Below are positions 1 through 11,344 of a stretch of 64,000 nt of DNA, one piece after another. The DNA is from Acorus gramineus (Eukaryota > Streptophyta > Magnoliopsida > Acorales > Acoraceae), in the NCBI GenBank assembly GCA_030737835.1, contig CM060854.1:20291356-20355355 (forward strand), written 5' to 3'. Made by a program: the position numbers and the translations under genes. The notes beneath the pieces are model-generated. The model saw nothing but the letters and a program-made list of their open reading frames with translations, ran no database searches and was not told where the DNA came from. Each line of letters opens with the position of its first letter. Within the stretch, counting starts at the first letter, position 1.

Positions 1-691
1 ATTTAAAAGCAGACCCCCCCCCCTTCAATATATAGTCAGTTACATTTTATAAAAATGTCAAACATTTTTTTCATTGTGAGTTACATTTAACAAATGTTAC
101 ATGAACTATTTGTTACATTTTCATAAAAACTGTTACATTACATAAATGTAGCATAACAGTTACATTACTTAAATGCTTTACATTCCATGCAATATTTAAA
201 CAATTTAAAAACATATCTTCTCTTTAATAATCAGTTACATTTTATGGAAAATGTCAAACACTTTTTTCGTTGTGTGTTACATTTAACAAATGCTACATTG
301 AGTTTATGAAAAAATAAATTATGTTACATTCTTCAATCTGGGCTATACAAAAAACAGAAAAACATCATATTCAAAGCCAAACACCAAATGTCAAACCTAA
401 ACATTATATATGTCAAACCTGATCCGATAGACATAAAGATAAAATCCAAATAAAAAAAAAAATCAAATCCGTGACTTCAAATTCTTTCGAAATAGAAATT
501 CAGATTTGCTACTAGGTGCTCTTCATGAAAAAATCAGTTCTGAGAAAAAAATGAATGAGTTAATAATGAAAAAATAGGAATTCAATTCAACATTCCAAAA
601 AAAGAAAAACGTTAATTAATGTTGCATGGATGCAAATATGAAAATCGTAATTGCCGCATGATTTGGGGGATTGGTTTACAAAATGGTATAA
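1..691. other. AT-rich intergenic sequence with a duplicated TTACATTT-rich segment
   Basis: No gene is visible. About 80 bp at 30-110 recurs at 230-310 with few differences; both copies carry repeated TTACATTT/TGTTACAT words. The rest is AT-rich with homopolymer runs. Confidence 0.6.
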
Positions 692-700
692 TAGGAATTC

Positions 701-1633
701 GGGTGGCTCTATTTGAGCCTCTCTGATTTGTAAGTAAGCTCCCTTTAAATGGATTTTATTGTTAAAGATCCACTTAAATTTTCCTCATAAGTACGCTCTC
801 TAAAAAATAAGTTCACCTAATTTTTTTTAATTAACATTCTTTTAATAAGCATACCGTACGCCCTATCTTGTGTATATATAGGAGTTTAATTTTTAATTTT
901 TTTTAGCCCATGTTTGGAATGAGAATAAACCCCCGGATAACCCCAGATAGAAATTTTGTTGTGTTTGGAAAGCCCGGATAACCCCAGATAAAGTATGTCA
1001 GAATAAACTGGTATAAAGTGGTATATGGATTCTAATCAACCCCTAGAATAAAAGTTATCCTAGGTTATTCCACCCAAAGAATATGTGGGTCCACTATCAA
1101 ATCAACTGTCATCACCTCTTATAAATCACTTGTCAAATCAACTATCATTACTTTTTTACTTTTTATAAATCCTTATCCATACTTTATTCACATTTTACCC
1201 AAACAACAAAACATTTATTCTTACGTTTATCAACGAGAATAATTCAAAACACAACCAAGTACAAAATCAATTTATCCTTATTTATACTCACTTATGCCGG
1301 AATAACTGTATGCCCAAGAATAAGTCCTATTCTGTATCCAAACGAGGGCTCGTTTAGGATTTTGAGGATTTGTGTGAATATGTGCAGAAACAATGGATTT
1401 TCATATTATTTTTATATTTACATTAATTTTTTTTGTTAGAATATGTTAATTAGGGCTTTGTAAAGGGAGACAGGCAGGAGTGGGGGAGAGATTTTGATAT
1501 GAAAGGGGCTTGCTTATTATTTACATATGAGGTTAATATATGAGGGATTTGTACATTAAATGATTAAAATGTGAGGGGCTTACTTACAAGAGGGGCTTAC
1601 TTATAATTTAGAGGGGCTCAAATAGAGCCATCC
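701..1633. mobile_element. Mutator-type MITE with 9-bp target duplication
   Basis: The ends are inverted repeats: GGGTGGCTCTATTTGAGCC at 701 and its near-complement finishing at 1633, with similarity running about 55 bp inward. The 9-bp direct repeat TAGGAATTC flanks it exactly (692-700 and 1634-1642). Nine-bp duplications are the hallmark of the Mutator superfamily. There is no coding capacity. A second MITE (905-1350) sits inside. Confidence 0.85.
905..1350 (+). mobile_element. Nested MITE (family with copies near 30275, 37375 and 38755)
   Basis: The termini are AGCCCATGTTTGGA and the complement of AGCCCTCGTTTGGA. The interior (TATATGGATTC, then AATATGTGGG, then a TATAAATC-rich part) matches segments at 37375-37610 (same orientation), 30275-30662 and 38755-38955 (opposite orientation). 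I see no clear target duplication, so the superfamily is uncertain; the termini would fit hAT-like or unclassified MITEs. Confidence 0.6.
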
Positions 1634-1642
1634 TAGGAATTC

Positions 1643-2087
1643 TCATTTGCCACCTCATGAGACATGTGATGGGGCATATAAGTTGGGGCTTAAAAAATAT
1701 TATTTTTAAAAAAAAATGAAAACACATGTGGACTAAAATTAGGGTTAAAATTGAGGTTGTATGTAACATTATCCATATCCATGAAAGATTATCCCTAACA
1801 TCTTCCTTACATAATTAACTTTTATAAATCAAGATCCATTATAAAGTTGTTATCATGTTAATGAGACTCCTTGTTTTTTTTTTTTTTTTTGTTAGAGTAA
1901 CTTTCTTTTGTCAAACAATAAGTTAGAGAGCGTCAAGTATATATGGGATGATTTTTTTTTTACTTAATTTGATAGTTTTTACAGTGACATGCTTTGATAT
2001 GATGACTTGAAATCCCCCGTGTTTCAAATGCAGTGGACCCCAACACACAAAATCTGATGTCTAATCATTTCGTTGAAATTTTAGAAA
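1643..2087. other. Intergenic sequence, no gene seen
   Basis: AT-rich sequence between two MITEs, with poly(A) and poly(T) runs (for example near 1874-1890). No supported feature. Confidence 0.5.
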
Positions 2088-2096
2088 ATTAAAATA

Positions 2097-3083
2097 GGGC
2101 CAAGATATACTCACTACCAAACTCACTACCCAAAATTAGCAAAATATCGTTATTTATTTTATTTTTTTATCTCTCTTTTTCACTACCCAGTTCGACAGTA
2201 TCCAGTCAAAGTCTTTTTCACTAAAACGACATATGTCCATCGATCTGCCTGAATAAGTGTCGACAGAGGCCTAGTTGAATTATGTTTCACTAGGACAATA
2301 AAGATCCATCGATATGTCTGAGCAAGTGTCGACATGGATGTGTCAAACCGTTCAAAACAACAACTTTCTTCTAAGAATCAATCACTTATACAATCATTTA
2401 AGTACTTACGAAAAACAAACATGTTATTTAACTCATTTAAGTCTTTTTGAAAATCATTCACATATATATTTATTTAAGTATAAGAAACAAAAATATCAAA
2501 CAAAAAGTTATTTGAACCAAATAAACAGTAAACATTTCATATAGACAAGAAACATTATTTTCTTTTCTAAACAATTGGAGTCTCATGTCAAAAGTATATG
2601 GAATGTTTCTTGATATTCCACTTGTGTATATGGAATGTTTAATGTTTATTTCACTTATATGACTGTTTGTTTTTTCATTTTTACACCTTGTATTTAAATG
2701 ACAAAATAGGTGAATGATTTTCAGAAGAACTTAAATGACTTAAATGGAATTTTTGTTTTTTATAAGGATTTAAATGAATGTATAAGTAATTTAGTTTTAG
2801 AAGATATGTGATGTTTTGAAGGGATCGACACGTCCCTGTCGATATTTACTCAGACAGATCGACGGACCTCTGTCGTCCCTGTGAATCAGATTTTGACTAA
2901 GTCCTTGTTGACACTTGTTTAGACATTCGACGGACCTCTGTTGTCCCAGTGAAGAAGATTTCAACTGAGCGCTGTCGAATTGGGTAGTGGAAAAGGGAGA
3001 CAAAAAAATAAAATAAATAATGACATTTTAATAATTTTGGATAGTGAAAAAGATTAAGTTGGGTAGGGGAAATAGTTTTGCCC
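2097..3083. mobile_element. Mutator-type MITE with about 260-bp terminal inverted repeats
   Basis: 2097-2355 matches the reverse complement of about 2815-3083, including a distinctive part with GTCGAC words and a TTTATTTTATTTTTTT tract. The 9-bp direct repeat ATTAAAATA flanks the element exactly (2088-2096 and 3084-3092). Short open frames inside are fragments of the repeat. Long inverted repeats plus a 9-bp duplication indicate a non-autonomous Mutator-like element. Confidence 0.88.
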
Positions 3084-3092
3084 ATTAAAATA

Positions 3093-3882
3093 ATGTTATA
3101 CATCTCACATTCTCATATTCTCATGATTATCAAAATGAAAGTTGAAAAGGTCAAAACATTCAACTCAAATTTTACATTGTTTTTTTTTTTTAATGTGTTT
3201 TAGGTTAAACAAAACAAATAAAATAAAATATAGTAAAAAATGATCTGGGCCTAGCTCAGACTTGGCCCGCTCGAGCTGAGTCCATGGGCAGGCTAGGGCT
3301 TGAAGCCCCTTAGGCTCGAATGAGCCCGGCCCATGGCCAATCCAACTTTCAAGCCATGTTTACAGTGATTAAATTTTGTAACGATGTATATACTTTTCTA
3401 AATTTATAACGAGGTATACAAGATTGTATGTTGATTGGTAAAAAAAAATTGAGTAGAATAGCGCCCTTACCCAAATGATTAGATGTTATAGTGTATGGTC
3501 TTGATAGCACTGTTAGATGTTTCTTCTGCTTTGACATATTTTTATGAAGTATATACAAATACGTTATTTTTTGGGTGTGAAATATTATATTCGATTCATT
3601 GGGTGTATATAATTCATTTTTTTAAAAGTATACCTATTTAAAAAAAATAAAACAGATGGGGATTATAAAAATGATTGCATGTAACTGCATATAACATCAT
3701 TCATTTATTGATCAATTGAATGATCTAGTACAATTCATTCATTGTACATATAATATCTAAACAAAAAAAAGTTCAAAATTACTTCACACCATAAATTACG
3801 ACTTATTTTTTCCAATCCAATTACAACGTTGCATTACAAATACACTAGATAGATCAAAGAACCACTCAATACACACTCAAAT
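3093..3882. other. 3' flank of RLP1, with a short GC-rich patch
   Basis: About 3460-3882 is homologous to the region downstream of RLP2 (31110-31640) and, in part, to 15850-17790, so it belongs to the duplicated RLP unit. The stretch 3690-3770 is the uninterrupted version of the site that holds a SINE-like insertion at 31372-31432. A GC-rich patch at 3245-3345 uses GAGCCCGGCCC-like words resembling the foldback family at 20584 and 55194, but no element boundaries are visible. Confidence 0.6.
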
Positions 3883-6756
3883 TCAGTTTCTTTTCATCAC
3901 TTTCAATCTACGCATAGAGAGAACATAAGCCACATATACCTTATCTCCCAATTCATCCAGAAAGAGGAAATATAGAATCCTCCAGTCTTTTTTGAACAAC
4001 AAAATACCCCAAACCATCCAACATCCCAAGATGAATCCCAGCATGACGCCGAGGAAAAGCCATAGCATTTCTTCGTCTGCTGTGTTGTCTTGATTGATGG
4101 ATGCAGGGCTTCGTGGCATACCATGACCCAAGCAATCTTTCGATGTTGGAGGCCCACATAGATCATAGTTTCCCTCGTAAGATTTATCATTGAATGTTTG
4201 AAGTTGAGAGCCTGTTGGAATTCTCCCCGACAAGTTATTGAAAGACAAGTTCAAGTCATCCAAAAAATTGAGCTCGGACAGGCTCGAAGGAATCGGTCCA
4301 GTGAGATTGTTTCTTGATAAATCGAGAGACAACATGGAATTCATATCACCGATCTTTGCGGGGATTTTTCCTGTCAAATGATTTGCAGACAAGTTCAGGC
4401 TCTGTAACCCAACGAGATTAACAATACTTTCGGGGATCTCTCCATCCAGGGAATTGTTGGACAAGTCCATGTTGTTTGCGAGTGCGAGTGTGTTGGTGTA
4501 GACCAATTCCAACCCATTCCTGACTAGTAACAAACTAAAAAATTCGTAACTTTGTATGTAAATCACTGTACCATTGAAATCAGTCAGTGCACTTCCGTTT
4601 GGACGTCTAACCATGCCTCTGAAATTACCAATGCACTTTGGTATAGATCCCACCAAATGATTGTTTGCAAGGTCCAATATCTGGAGAGAAGAAAGATCAC
4701 AAATTTGTTGAGGAATAATCCCACTAAAGTTATTTGATCGCAGCTGGAGGTATTTCAAACTGGGAAAGGTCTCCCATATCCTGGAAGGAATGTTTCCATG
4801 GAAATTATTCTGACTGAAATCAATCATAGCCAACTTCTTACAGTGCTTTAAAGAAGAAGGGAATTCTCCAGAAAAATTGTTATTCTTCAATTGTAATGCT
4901 CGAAGTTCAGTATGCAACATCATACTCGGTAACTTTCCATGGAGGTTATTGTTTGCCAATTTGACAACTAGGAAGCCCGTTAAATTCTCCAAACAGTGAG
5001 GTAGCTCTCCCGACAAATGATTATCGGACAGATCGAGAACTCCGAGGTTGTGAGCTTTACATATGTTTGGGGATATGATTCCATTTATACTATTATTTGA
5101 AAGATCTAACAACACTATTGTTTGGTTTTCATGATTGTCAAAGATAATGGGTCCTGAAAATAAATTACCCTGTAGATAGAGAATATACACATTGGTAGGA
5201 ATGGGAGGTAATGGACCTTCAAACTGGTTTGAACTTAGGTCGACTACTCCAAAGATACTAGATGTAAAGGACAGGGGCAACATCCCTCTAATCTGGTTGT
5301 TTGAGAGATTCAAATAACTAAATTGGGTTAAGTTCCAAAAATAATTTGGTATGACATCTGAAATCCCTGTGTTGGATAAATCAAGATGTTCAAGCTTCTC
5401 ATGTGCTAACCATTCAGGAAATTTAGGATCCAATAGTTTACAAAATGATAAGTCAACATATTTGAGATGAAATGGAGGAACCCAGTTTGAAGTAACATTG
5501 AAGGACAAGGAATTATGACCAAGGGAAAGTTGTTCTAGTTTAGTGAGTTTGGAAAAGTGATCTTCAGAAATGACACCATACAATAAGTTATCAGTAGCAC
5601 GAAGAACACGTAACTCTGAGAGTTGTCCAATGTTCTTGGGAATTGTACCGTTTAATTGGTTGTGACTTAGATCTAGATGCGATAGGAATGACATCCTTCC
5701 AATAGATGCTGGGATACATCCTGTAAAACTATTATTTGACAGACCAAAAGCAGTTAAATTTTTGAACTGCTCGAACACATCAGACAAATTCCCTTCAAGT
5801 TCATTGGAACCAAGATAGAGGACCTCAAGGGAGACCAAGTTTCTCAAGGTATTGGGAATTGGACCATGAAAATTGTTATAGCTAAGGTGGAGTTCTGTAA
5901 GGGAGCTTAGATTGGAGAACCAGCCAGGTATAGAATCAAATAGGTTTCTAGAAAGATCGAGGACAGAAAGATGAGTAATATTAGCATACTGATGCCCAAG
6001 GGAACTCGGCAAGCTACCAAGTTGACAATTCTCTAACCATAGAGTAGATAGAGTAGTTGGGAGAGTGCTGATCATCTGGAACCAGTCGGAAGACTCAGAG
6101 AGGTTCACATCCCTCAAATCAAGATGCTGCAAACTGGAAAGGCCTGACAACCATTTTAGGCTTTTAGCGTTGACTTGATTCTCCCAAATAGAAAAATATT
6201 GCAAGCATGACAGGTTTCCTAGCTGTTGAGGAATTGCACCACTGAAGGAATTCCAAGAAAGATCCAGATGTCTCAATTCTGACAGCGACCCAATGAAGGG
6301 AGGGATGGGTCCTCCAAAGGAATTCCAAGAAAGATCCAGATGTCTTAATTCTGACAGCGACCCAATGAAGGGAGGGATGGGTCCTTCAAAATTATTCCTG
6401 CTGAGATTTAAATAATATAGATGTTTGAGATCAAGCAAAGAAGAACCCACTGTACCTCCCAAATAGAAAACAGTGTCCCAATTATTGAGATCAAGTTTCA
6501 CAACGTGGGCCGTTTGGTTGTCACAGCCGATGCCTTCCCACCGGCAACAGTCTTCTCCGTGCCATGAAGAGAGACGATGCCTGGGATCATACAAGCCTTC
6601 TTTGAATTTGAGGAGGGCCTGCCTTTCAACCTCCAAGCAAGAGGTGTTGTTGGAGCCAGGACTGCAGAGAGACAGGTTGACTGTTCCCACACAAAGTATA
6701 AACCAGATCAACCAAACCAAAGAACCACCTGATGACATAAGGTTGAACTCACTCAT
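3883..6756 (-). CDS. LRR receptor-like protein, EIX/Cf type (RLP1)
   Basis: Predicted plasma-membrane receptor without a kinase. It is 957 residues from the chosen ATG at 6756: a hydrophobic signal peptide (about 1-31), a cysteine-paired LRR N-cap ([15 protein letters not shown], then [16 protein letters not shown]), about 30 extracellular LRRs of the LxxLxLxxNxLxGxIP type broken by a short island, a C-terminal cap ([11 protein letters not shown]), an acidic stretch (about 890-897), one membrane segment (about 898-921) and a 36-residue basic tail. This order is typical of plant RLPs that detect microbial or apoplastic ligands and signal through partner kinases. The frame is open up to 6897, but a TATA-like run at 6802-6815 and the signal peptide favour 6756; 6783 is the alternative. 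There is no intron. Two adjacent LRRs are nearly identical (6245-6388). RLP2 is a decayed paralogue on the same strand. The ligand is unknown. Confidence 0.94.
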   Translation of the reverse strand: MSEFNLMSSGGSLVWLIWFILCVGTVNLSLCSPGSNNTSCLEVERQALLKFKEGLYDPRHRLSSWHGEDCCRWEGIGCDNQTAHVVKLDLNNWDTVFYLGGTVGSSLLDLKHLYYLNLSRNNFEGPIPPFIGSLSELRHLDLSWNSFGGPIPPFIGSLSELRHLDLSWNSFSGAIPQQLGNLSCLQYFSIWENQVNAKSLKWLSGLSSLQHLDLRDVNLSESSDWFQMISTLPTTLSTLWLENCQLGSLPSSLGHQYANITHLSVLDLSRNLFDSIPGWFSNLSSLTELHLSYNNFHGPIPNTLRNLVSLEVLYLGSNELEGNLSDVFEQFKNLTAFGLSNNSFTGCIPASIGRMSFLSHLDLSHNQLNGTIPKNIGQLSELRVLRATDNLLYGVISEDHFSKLTKLEQLSLGHNSLSFNVTSNWVPPFHLKYVDLSFCKLLDPKFPEWLAHEKLEHLDLSNTGISDVIPNYFWNLTQFSYLNLSNNQIRGMLPLSFTSSIFGVVDLSSNQFEGPLPPIPTNVYILYLQGNLFSGPIIFDNHENQTIVLLDLSNNSINGIISPNICKAHNLGVLDLSDNHLSGELPHCLENLTGFLVVKLANNNLHGKLPSMMLHTELRALQLKNNNFSGEFPSSLKHCKKLAMIDFSQNNFHGNIPSRIWETFPSLKYLQLRSNNFSGIIPQQICDLSSLQILDLANNHLVGSIPKCIGNFRGMVRRPNGSALTDFNGTVIYIQSYEFFSLLLVRNGLELVYTNTLALANNMDLSNNSLDGEIPESIVNLVGLQSLNLSANHLTGKIPAKIGDMNSMLSLDLSRNNLTGPIPSSLSELNFLDDLNLSFNNLSGRIPTGSQLQTFNDKSYEGNYDLCGPPTSKDCLGHGMPRSPASINQDNTADEEMLWLFLGVMLGFILGCWMVWGILLFKKDWRILYFLFLDELGDKVYVAYVLSMRRLKVMKRN
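6245..6388 (-). repeat. 72-bp tandem duplication of one LRR unit inside RLP1
   Basis: The unit starting at 6245 repeats at 6317. The two 72-bp copies differ at only one or two positions (for example CTCAATT versus CTTAATT). Seventy-two bp is exactly 24 residues, one LRR, so the frame is kept. RLP2 has only one copy at the matching place (about 36490-36560). Confidence 0.9.
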
Positions 6757-6801
6757 TTTCACTATATTCTGAATATACTGCATCTCCTTGCCCACATTGC
6801 C

Positions 6802-6815
6802 TATATATATATAAA
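6802..6815 (-). promoter_or_regulatory. Candidate TATA box of RLP1
   Basis: On the minus strand the run reads TTTATATATATATA, about 45-60 bp upstream of the ATG at 6756. Transcription starting about 30 bp downstream would begin near 6783, which argues for the 6756 start codon. Inferred from position only. Confidence 0.5.
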
Positions 6816-7505
6816 TCTTGGAGTATAGAAGGGGTTTGGGTATTATTAATCTTGTTGTCTGGACCCGGGGACGGAGAGAAATTTCAATATTCAACAACCC
6901 TCTGAGCAGTTACAGATTAGAGCCCAACATCGAAGACTTCAAGTCCATGGCAGAAGACTTTTTTACCCAAAAAAAAATAATTTCCATGGCAAAAGACTCA
7001 AAGCAGCGTTTGCAAAAGACTCAAAGCATATAAAGTTGTTATGTATCTGGGCCCAGGAATCAATGCGAACAAACAATAATCAGAGCACTACAATTAAGAT
7101 TTCCTAGTCAATGGAAGATTTGAGTGAATAATTATCGAGTGTTGTTACAGAGTCTTTTTTTCATCCCCATTTCCAGTGATGTATATCTCGTTAACATCAT
7201 ATACTCAGTTTAACGAAGTATATATCTTTTTAGAAATTTTTCACATTTTCAATAAATGGATCCATTCAATTATATTTACATCATATAAAATTAAAAGCGT
7301 ATACATAATTAGATGAGATACATTATTTTTAAAAAATTCAAAACGTGTGTGGATTGGAACTGAGTCTGAAGAAGGGGGGATGCATGTATTATTATGCATA
7401 ATTATATGGTGGAGATGATATGAAAAAAAAAAGTAGCGCTGATACTCTCAGTCCATTTTACAACCCTATATAAGTGTATAATGTAATAGGACATTATATA
7501 TTCTA
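6816..7505. other. 5' flank of RLP1
   Basis: No gene is seen. The region shares blocks with 17791-18140 and 37600-37800, for example AGTCAATGGAAGA followed by a GATACTCTCAGTCC-like block, showing it is part of the duplicated RLP unit. Confidence 0.6.
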
Positions 7506-8247
7506 GGGTTTCTTGCATGTATACAATAAAAAAATATGGTATTTATTTTTATACCACTAGAAATATCATATTTATTTTTATACCATTAGAATTTTTCTTA
7601 ATGTAAAAATGTGCCCCTCTTTTATCATTTTTAACCAAAATGAACCTTAACTATAGTTAGTTTTTAACCAAGAAATAAAAATGACAAAAATAGCCTTAAC
7701 ATATAATATTTTTTGTCATAATGTACATAATTAAACATCATAATTTAATTAATTTTATGTTCTTTCTAAATCAGTCATGAGTTATTCAACCTTATCCCTT
7801 CATTCCTTGTCTTCCAATCAAGATCTAATTTTTTTTTAAATTTGTATTTTGTAATATATATTATTAATTGTTCTCAAAATAATTTTATTTTATTTTTAGT
7901 AATGTAAGTATTAATAATCATTATATCCTTGCTAATAAATAGTTTGTATGATTAATTTTTATGTTTTTGGATTTTAGATGAAATTTATCATTTCCATGCT
8001 AAAATTAATATTTTTATTTTTATAAATATTGTATTTGGTAAGGTTAAATATGCAAAAAAAAAGAGAGGGTAATTTAGTCTTTTCTTCAAGACTTTAACGG
8101 TTTTAGTGAAAATTTGGATGAAAGTTAACTAGGATGGTAAATATGCATAAGTTCTACATATTTCAATGGTATAAAAATAAATAGGTTATTTGGAGTGGTA
8201 TAAATTTAAATAGCACGTTTTTTAAATGGTATACATGCAAAAAACCC
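7506..8247. mobile_element. Mutator-like MITE in the RLP1 upstream region
   Basis: About 100 bp at the left end (from 7506) is the inverted counterpart of about 8150-8247; both include GCATGTATAC and TATTTTTATACCA blocks. The flanks share a degenerate 9-bp repeat with core ATATTCT (7497-7505 and 8248-8256). The homologous sequences near 18105-18140 and 37755-37800 lack this block and read straight through, so they act as empty sites. Confidence 0.75.
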
Positions 8248-8663
8248 CATATTCTCCTAGCACGGTGTATGAAATTTAATTTTTTTTTTTTCAAAGAGAG
8301 AGAAATGTGTTAGTTTATCTAAATATATAATTTATTTTTTGTAGTAGTGTGTTCTTCGATACAGCAGTTTATATTTAAAAAAAAAACAGTAAGTATTGAA
8401 GACAATGTTACAGGACATATCAATTAAAAGAAAAATCACTGAGCTTGGATTAAGTAATGAAACAGTTTTCTTGCGTATTTGGGACGGCTTTGCATTAAGT
8501 CCACTGTGTAAACTCTGATAGATGGACATTTGAAAAGAATCCTAGAGTTTGTAAATATATAATAAGGCACAAAACCAAGAAAGCAGTGATGTATATAAAG
8601 CAATGATGTTGGACTGTTTTGAGTGATGATATCATAAACTATTGATTGTGTTTTAAGCCTAAT
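8248..8663. other. Continuation of the RLP1 upstream duplicated sequence
   Basis: No gene is seen. 8412-8560 resembles 18781-19020 and 37915-38060 (GAGCTTGG, then a TTTCTTG, GGAACGGCTTTG-like part), again upstream-flank sequence of the RLP family. Confidence 0.5.
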
Positions 8664-9227
8664 TGTTAGAATAAGAGAAAAATAATAATAATAAGACCTA
8701 ATTATGAGAGAGGGACTCAAGTCCTTTATATAATAGTATAAAATTGAATTACACGTGTAACACAATAATATAATATACGTTTAATCTAACACAATAACAC
8801 CACATCTCAAATTCTGAAGGGTAGAACCATTAGAGTTTGCATAAAAATGATAAACCAAAATCTTATCCTAATAAACACTTCCAATCATCGAAAAACGAAG
8901 TCTTTTTTGCAAAATGCAAATGTTGATATTCTCATGGTGTCTTCTACTCTATTCTCGCGACCTTTAGGTTGTCTGTGCATTTTAGAATTCGGAGGTATCA
9001 AAAGTCCCCCCCCCCCCACTCCGATTGAAGACTCCTAGATCAGAGTGGGGAAGATGAAAGAGAAATTTTTGTGAATCTAAGATTTTTTAAGTGGCTCTGA
9101 TATCACGAATAAGAAAAAAAAATAATGAGATCGACTTAATTCTATTAGAGAGGGACTCAAGCCCCTTCATATGATAATACATAATAGTGTTGTAGGTGTA
9201 ATACAATAATACATTTGTAATCTAACA
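8664..9227 (-). mobile_element. TRIM-like miniature LTR retrotransposon
   Basis: Two direct repeats of about 125 bp, at 8664-8791 and about 9106-9227, share GAGAGAGGGACTCAAG and end in AATCTAACA (TGTTAGATT on the minus strand). Just inside the right-hand repeat the plus strand reads GCTCTGATATCA (9094-9105), one base off the complement of the initiator-tRNA-Met primer site TGGTATCAGAGC, so the element points along the minus strand. The interior is only about 310 bp and does not code. Size, LTR length and primer site match TRIM elements. No convincing 5-bp target duplication is left. Confidence 0.72.
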
Positions 9228-9229
9228 CT

Positions 9230-10730
9230 TTAATAATAATAATAAAGTTTTATTATTTGATTAATTGTGGATAATTTGTGAGAGAAATGATAGAAGGTTT
9301 GAGTTCATGTCAAATGAAACATTTTTCTTGACATTTGAAAAGAATTTTAGACTTTGTAAAATAGATATATAATAAGACACAAAACCCAAGATTTGGATTA
9401 CTTGGGTGATGATATAAACTATATTAAGATAAATAACGATTTAAGTATAAATAAAGAATAATAATTTTTTATTTGATGGTGATTTTAATCATAATAATAA
9501 AGTTTTTGTTGTTTGGTTGATCGTGAATAAATTGAGGATAAAATATTAAGAAGACATGGAAAAGGAATTATAAATGTAAAAATTGAATTTAAATTATGTG
9601 ACACTCAATTTTTTTACATATCAAATATGGTCTCATATACTTTATTAACCCCCTCCACTAACTATAACATGTACATATCTTGTTGAAAAAAATTTATATT
9701 TTTTAATAAATATTATCATTCAATTAATTGAAATATATATTTTATATTTTATAAAAGCAAATATCTTATTAGATGAAGTATATAACTTTTATAAAATAAA
9801 TACATAGACAAACTTTGGAGTACTGAAAATACAACTGAGTAAAAATTATCTTTTTTTGTTTTTCCAGTTATTGTTGATAAACATCATATCATGCTTTGCG
9901 GAGCATTTCTCCGAATAAATCAAAGCTATTATTTTCTCTCCTACTCCACCCAAACAAAATCTATTATAATAATAAATTTTTTATTATTTAATTGTTCATC
10001 CATAAAATTTTGAGGTCAAGTCAAATGAAACATTTTTCTTACGGCTTTGCATTCTTTCCTTGGAACATTCATTCAAGTCTCTCTCGGACTCACTACTAGA
10101 CATATTGTATGCTATAGACTTAGAAAAGAATCCTAGACTTTGTAAAATAGATATATAATAAGACAAAAAAACCCAAGATTTAGGACTGCTTGGGTGATGA
10201 ATATAAACTATTTTAAAATAAATAACTATTTAAGTATATAAATAAAGAATAATAATTTTTTATTTGATGGTGATTTTAAACATAATAATAATTTTTTTGT
10301 TGTTCGATTGATAACGGATAAATTAGGGATAAAATGCTAATAAGATGTGGATAAAGAATTATAAATGTAAAAAATGATTTTGAACTTTGTGACACTCAAT
10401 TTTTTTACGTCTCAAATATAGTCTCATATATTTTGTTAACCCTTCACTAACTATAACAAGGTGCATATATATTGTTGAAAAATTCATATTTTTTCATAAA
10501 TGATATCATTCAATTAATTGAAGTATATATTTTATGTTTTATAAAAATAAATACCTTATTAGATGAAGTATATAACTTTAAAAAAATAAATACATAAACA
10601 TTTTCCTTTTTGTTTTTACAGTTATTGTTGATAAACATCATATCATGCTTTGGAGAGCATTTCTCCCAATAAATCAAAGTAGTCATCTTCTCTCCTTCTC
10701 CACCCAAACAAAATCCTTGAGAATGTGGAT

Positions 10731-10735
<5 letters not shown>
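9230..10735. repeat. Tandem duplication, unit about 750 bp
   Basis: About 9230-9975 and 9976-10735 align along most of their length: TTTGTAAAATAGATATATAATAAG-type blocks at 9355 and 10138, GTGACACTCAATTTTTTTAC at 9598 and 10389, and a GATAAACATCATATCATGC block at 9877 and 10629. Divergence is moderate, so the duplication is not recent. No coding potential. Confidence 0.75.

Positions 10736-10766
<31 letters not shown>
10735..10766. repeat. (AT)n microsatellite
   Basis: A pure AT dinucleotide run directly outside the left inverted repeat of the MULE. It blurs the left edge of that element. Confidence 0.9.
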
Positions 10767-10770
<4 letters not shown>

Positions 10771-10776
10771 TGGGGC

Positions 10777-11040
10777 TCTCCGACGGACGCCCGTTTTTTA
10801 AAATTTGCGGACGAGTAGAAGAACACGGAATGGAGGGCTGTGATTAAATTCCGAAGAAAACCAAAAGTCCACTGATTTGTGCTCTCATTTAATGCAATCA
10901 CAGTCTTAACCAACCCCCAACCCAACCTAGTTAAAACAACCCAACGGAACCAGCCCTCCCCGAAAACTGAAACCGTTAAAAAACCCTCCCTCAAATTGCT
11001 GATCAGCCCTCCCCAATGGACGCCGCTGCCCTCCCCGACG
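10777..11040. repeat. Left terminal inverted repeat of the MULE
   Basis: Matches the reverse complement of 15572-15835 with scattered substitutions. It includes the CCAACCCCCAACCCAACC and CCCTCCCTCAAATTGCTGAT blocks. Apparent reading frames here (for example on the minus strand at 10683-10994) are mirrored in the right repeat and are not genes. Confidence 0.88.
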
Positions 11041-11105
11041 GAGAGACTCTCCGCACAGAGAGAGCCTCAAAAGAATCCTAAAAAACCACTTTTTTTAAAA
11101 AAAAA

Positions 11106-11300
11106 ATGGAGAACTACAAGCACCCATCATGGAGGATCCCCAACGGCAACGGCTTGGTTCACCCCACCAAGTCGGTACACGATGACGTCTTCGGTGGTCC
11201 CCCGAAATTCGTTGCCGCCCCTTACATGGCACCCATGGCGGCGGCGGTGGGGAGGGTCGACGACTACGCTGAGATCTTCGGAGGTTCCGGCGAGGGATGT
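11106..11300 (+). pseudogene. Captured exon fragment resembling the N-terminus of an auxilin-like protein
   Basis: A plus-strand frame starts with ATG at 11106, just inside the left inverted repeat. It encodes a segment with DDVFGGPPKF and then VDDYAEIFGG. From memory, this pairing is characteristic of plant auxilin-like J-domain proteins that help uncoat clathrin vesicles. Only the N-terminal part is present; no J domain follows and the frame ends near 11343. The GC-rich codon use differs from the surrounding AT-rich DNA, as expected for a captured gene piece (Pack-MULE style). The family call is recognition by motif and was not searched. Confidence 0.55.
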
Positions 11301-11344
11301 TCATGGAGGTTAAGAAAGAAGGTGGGATTTTGTTTATGGGTTTG

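Noticed and set aside
3883-6897. Start codon at 6897 for RLP1
   Set aside because: It would place about 47 residues, including translated TATA-like sequence (IYIYI), before the signal peptide. The ATG at 6756 is directly before a good signal peptide.
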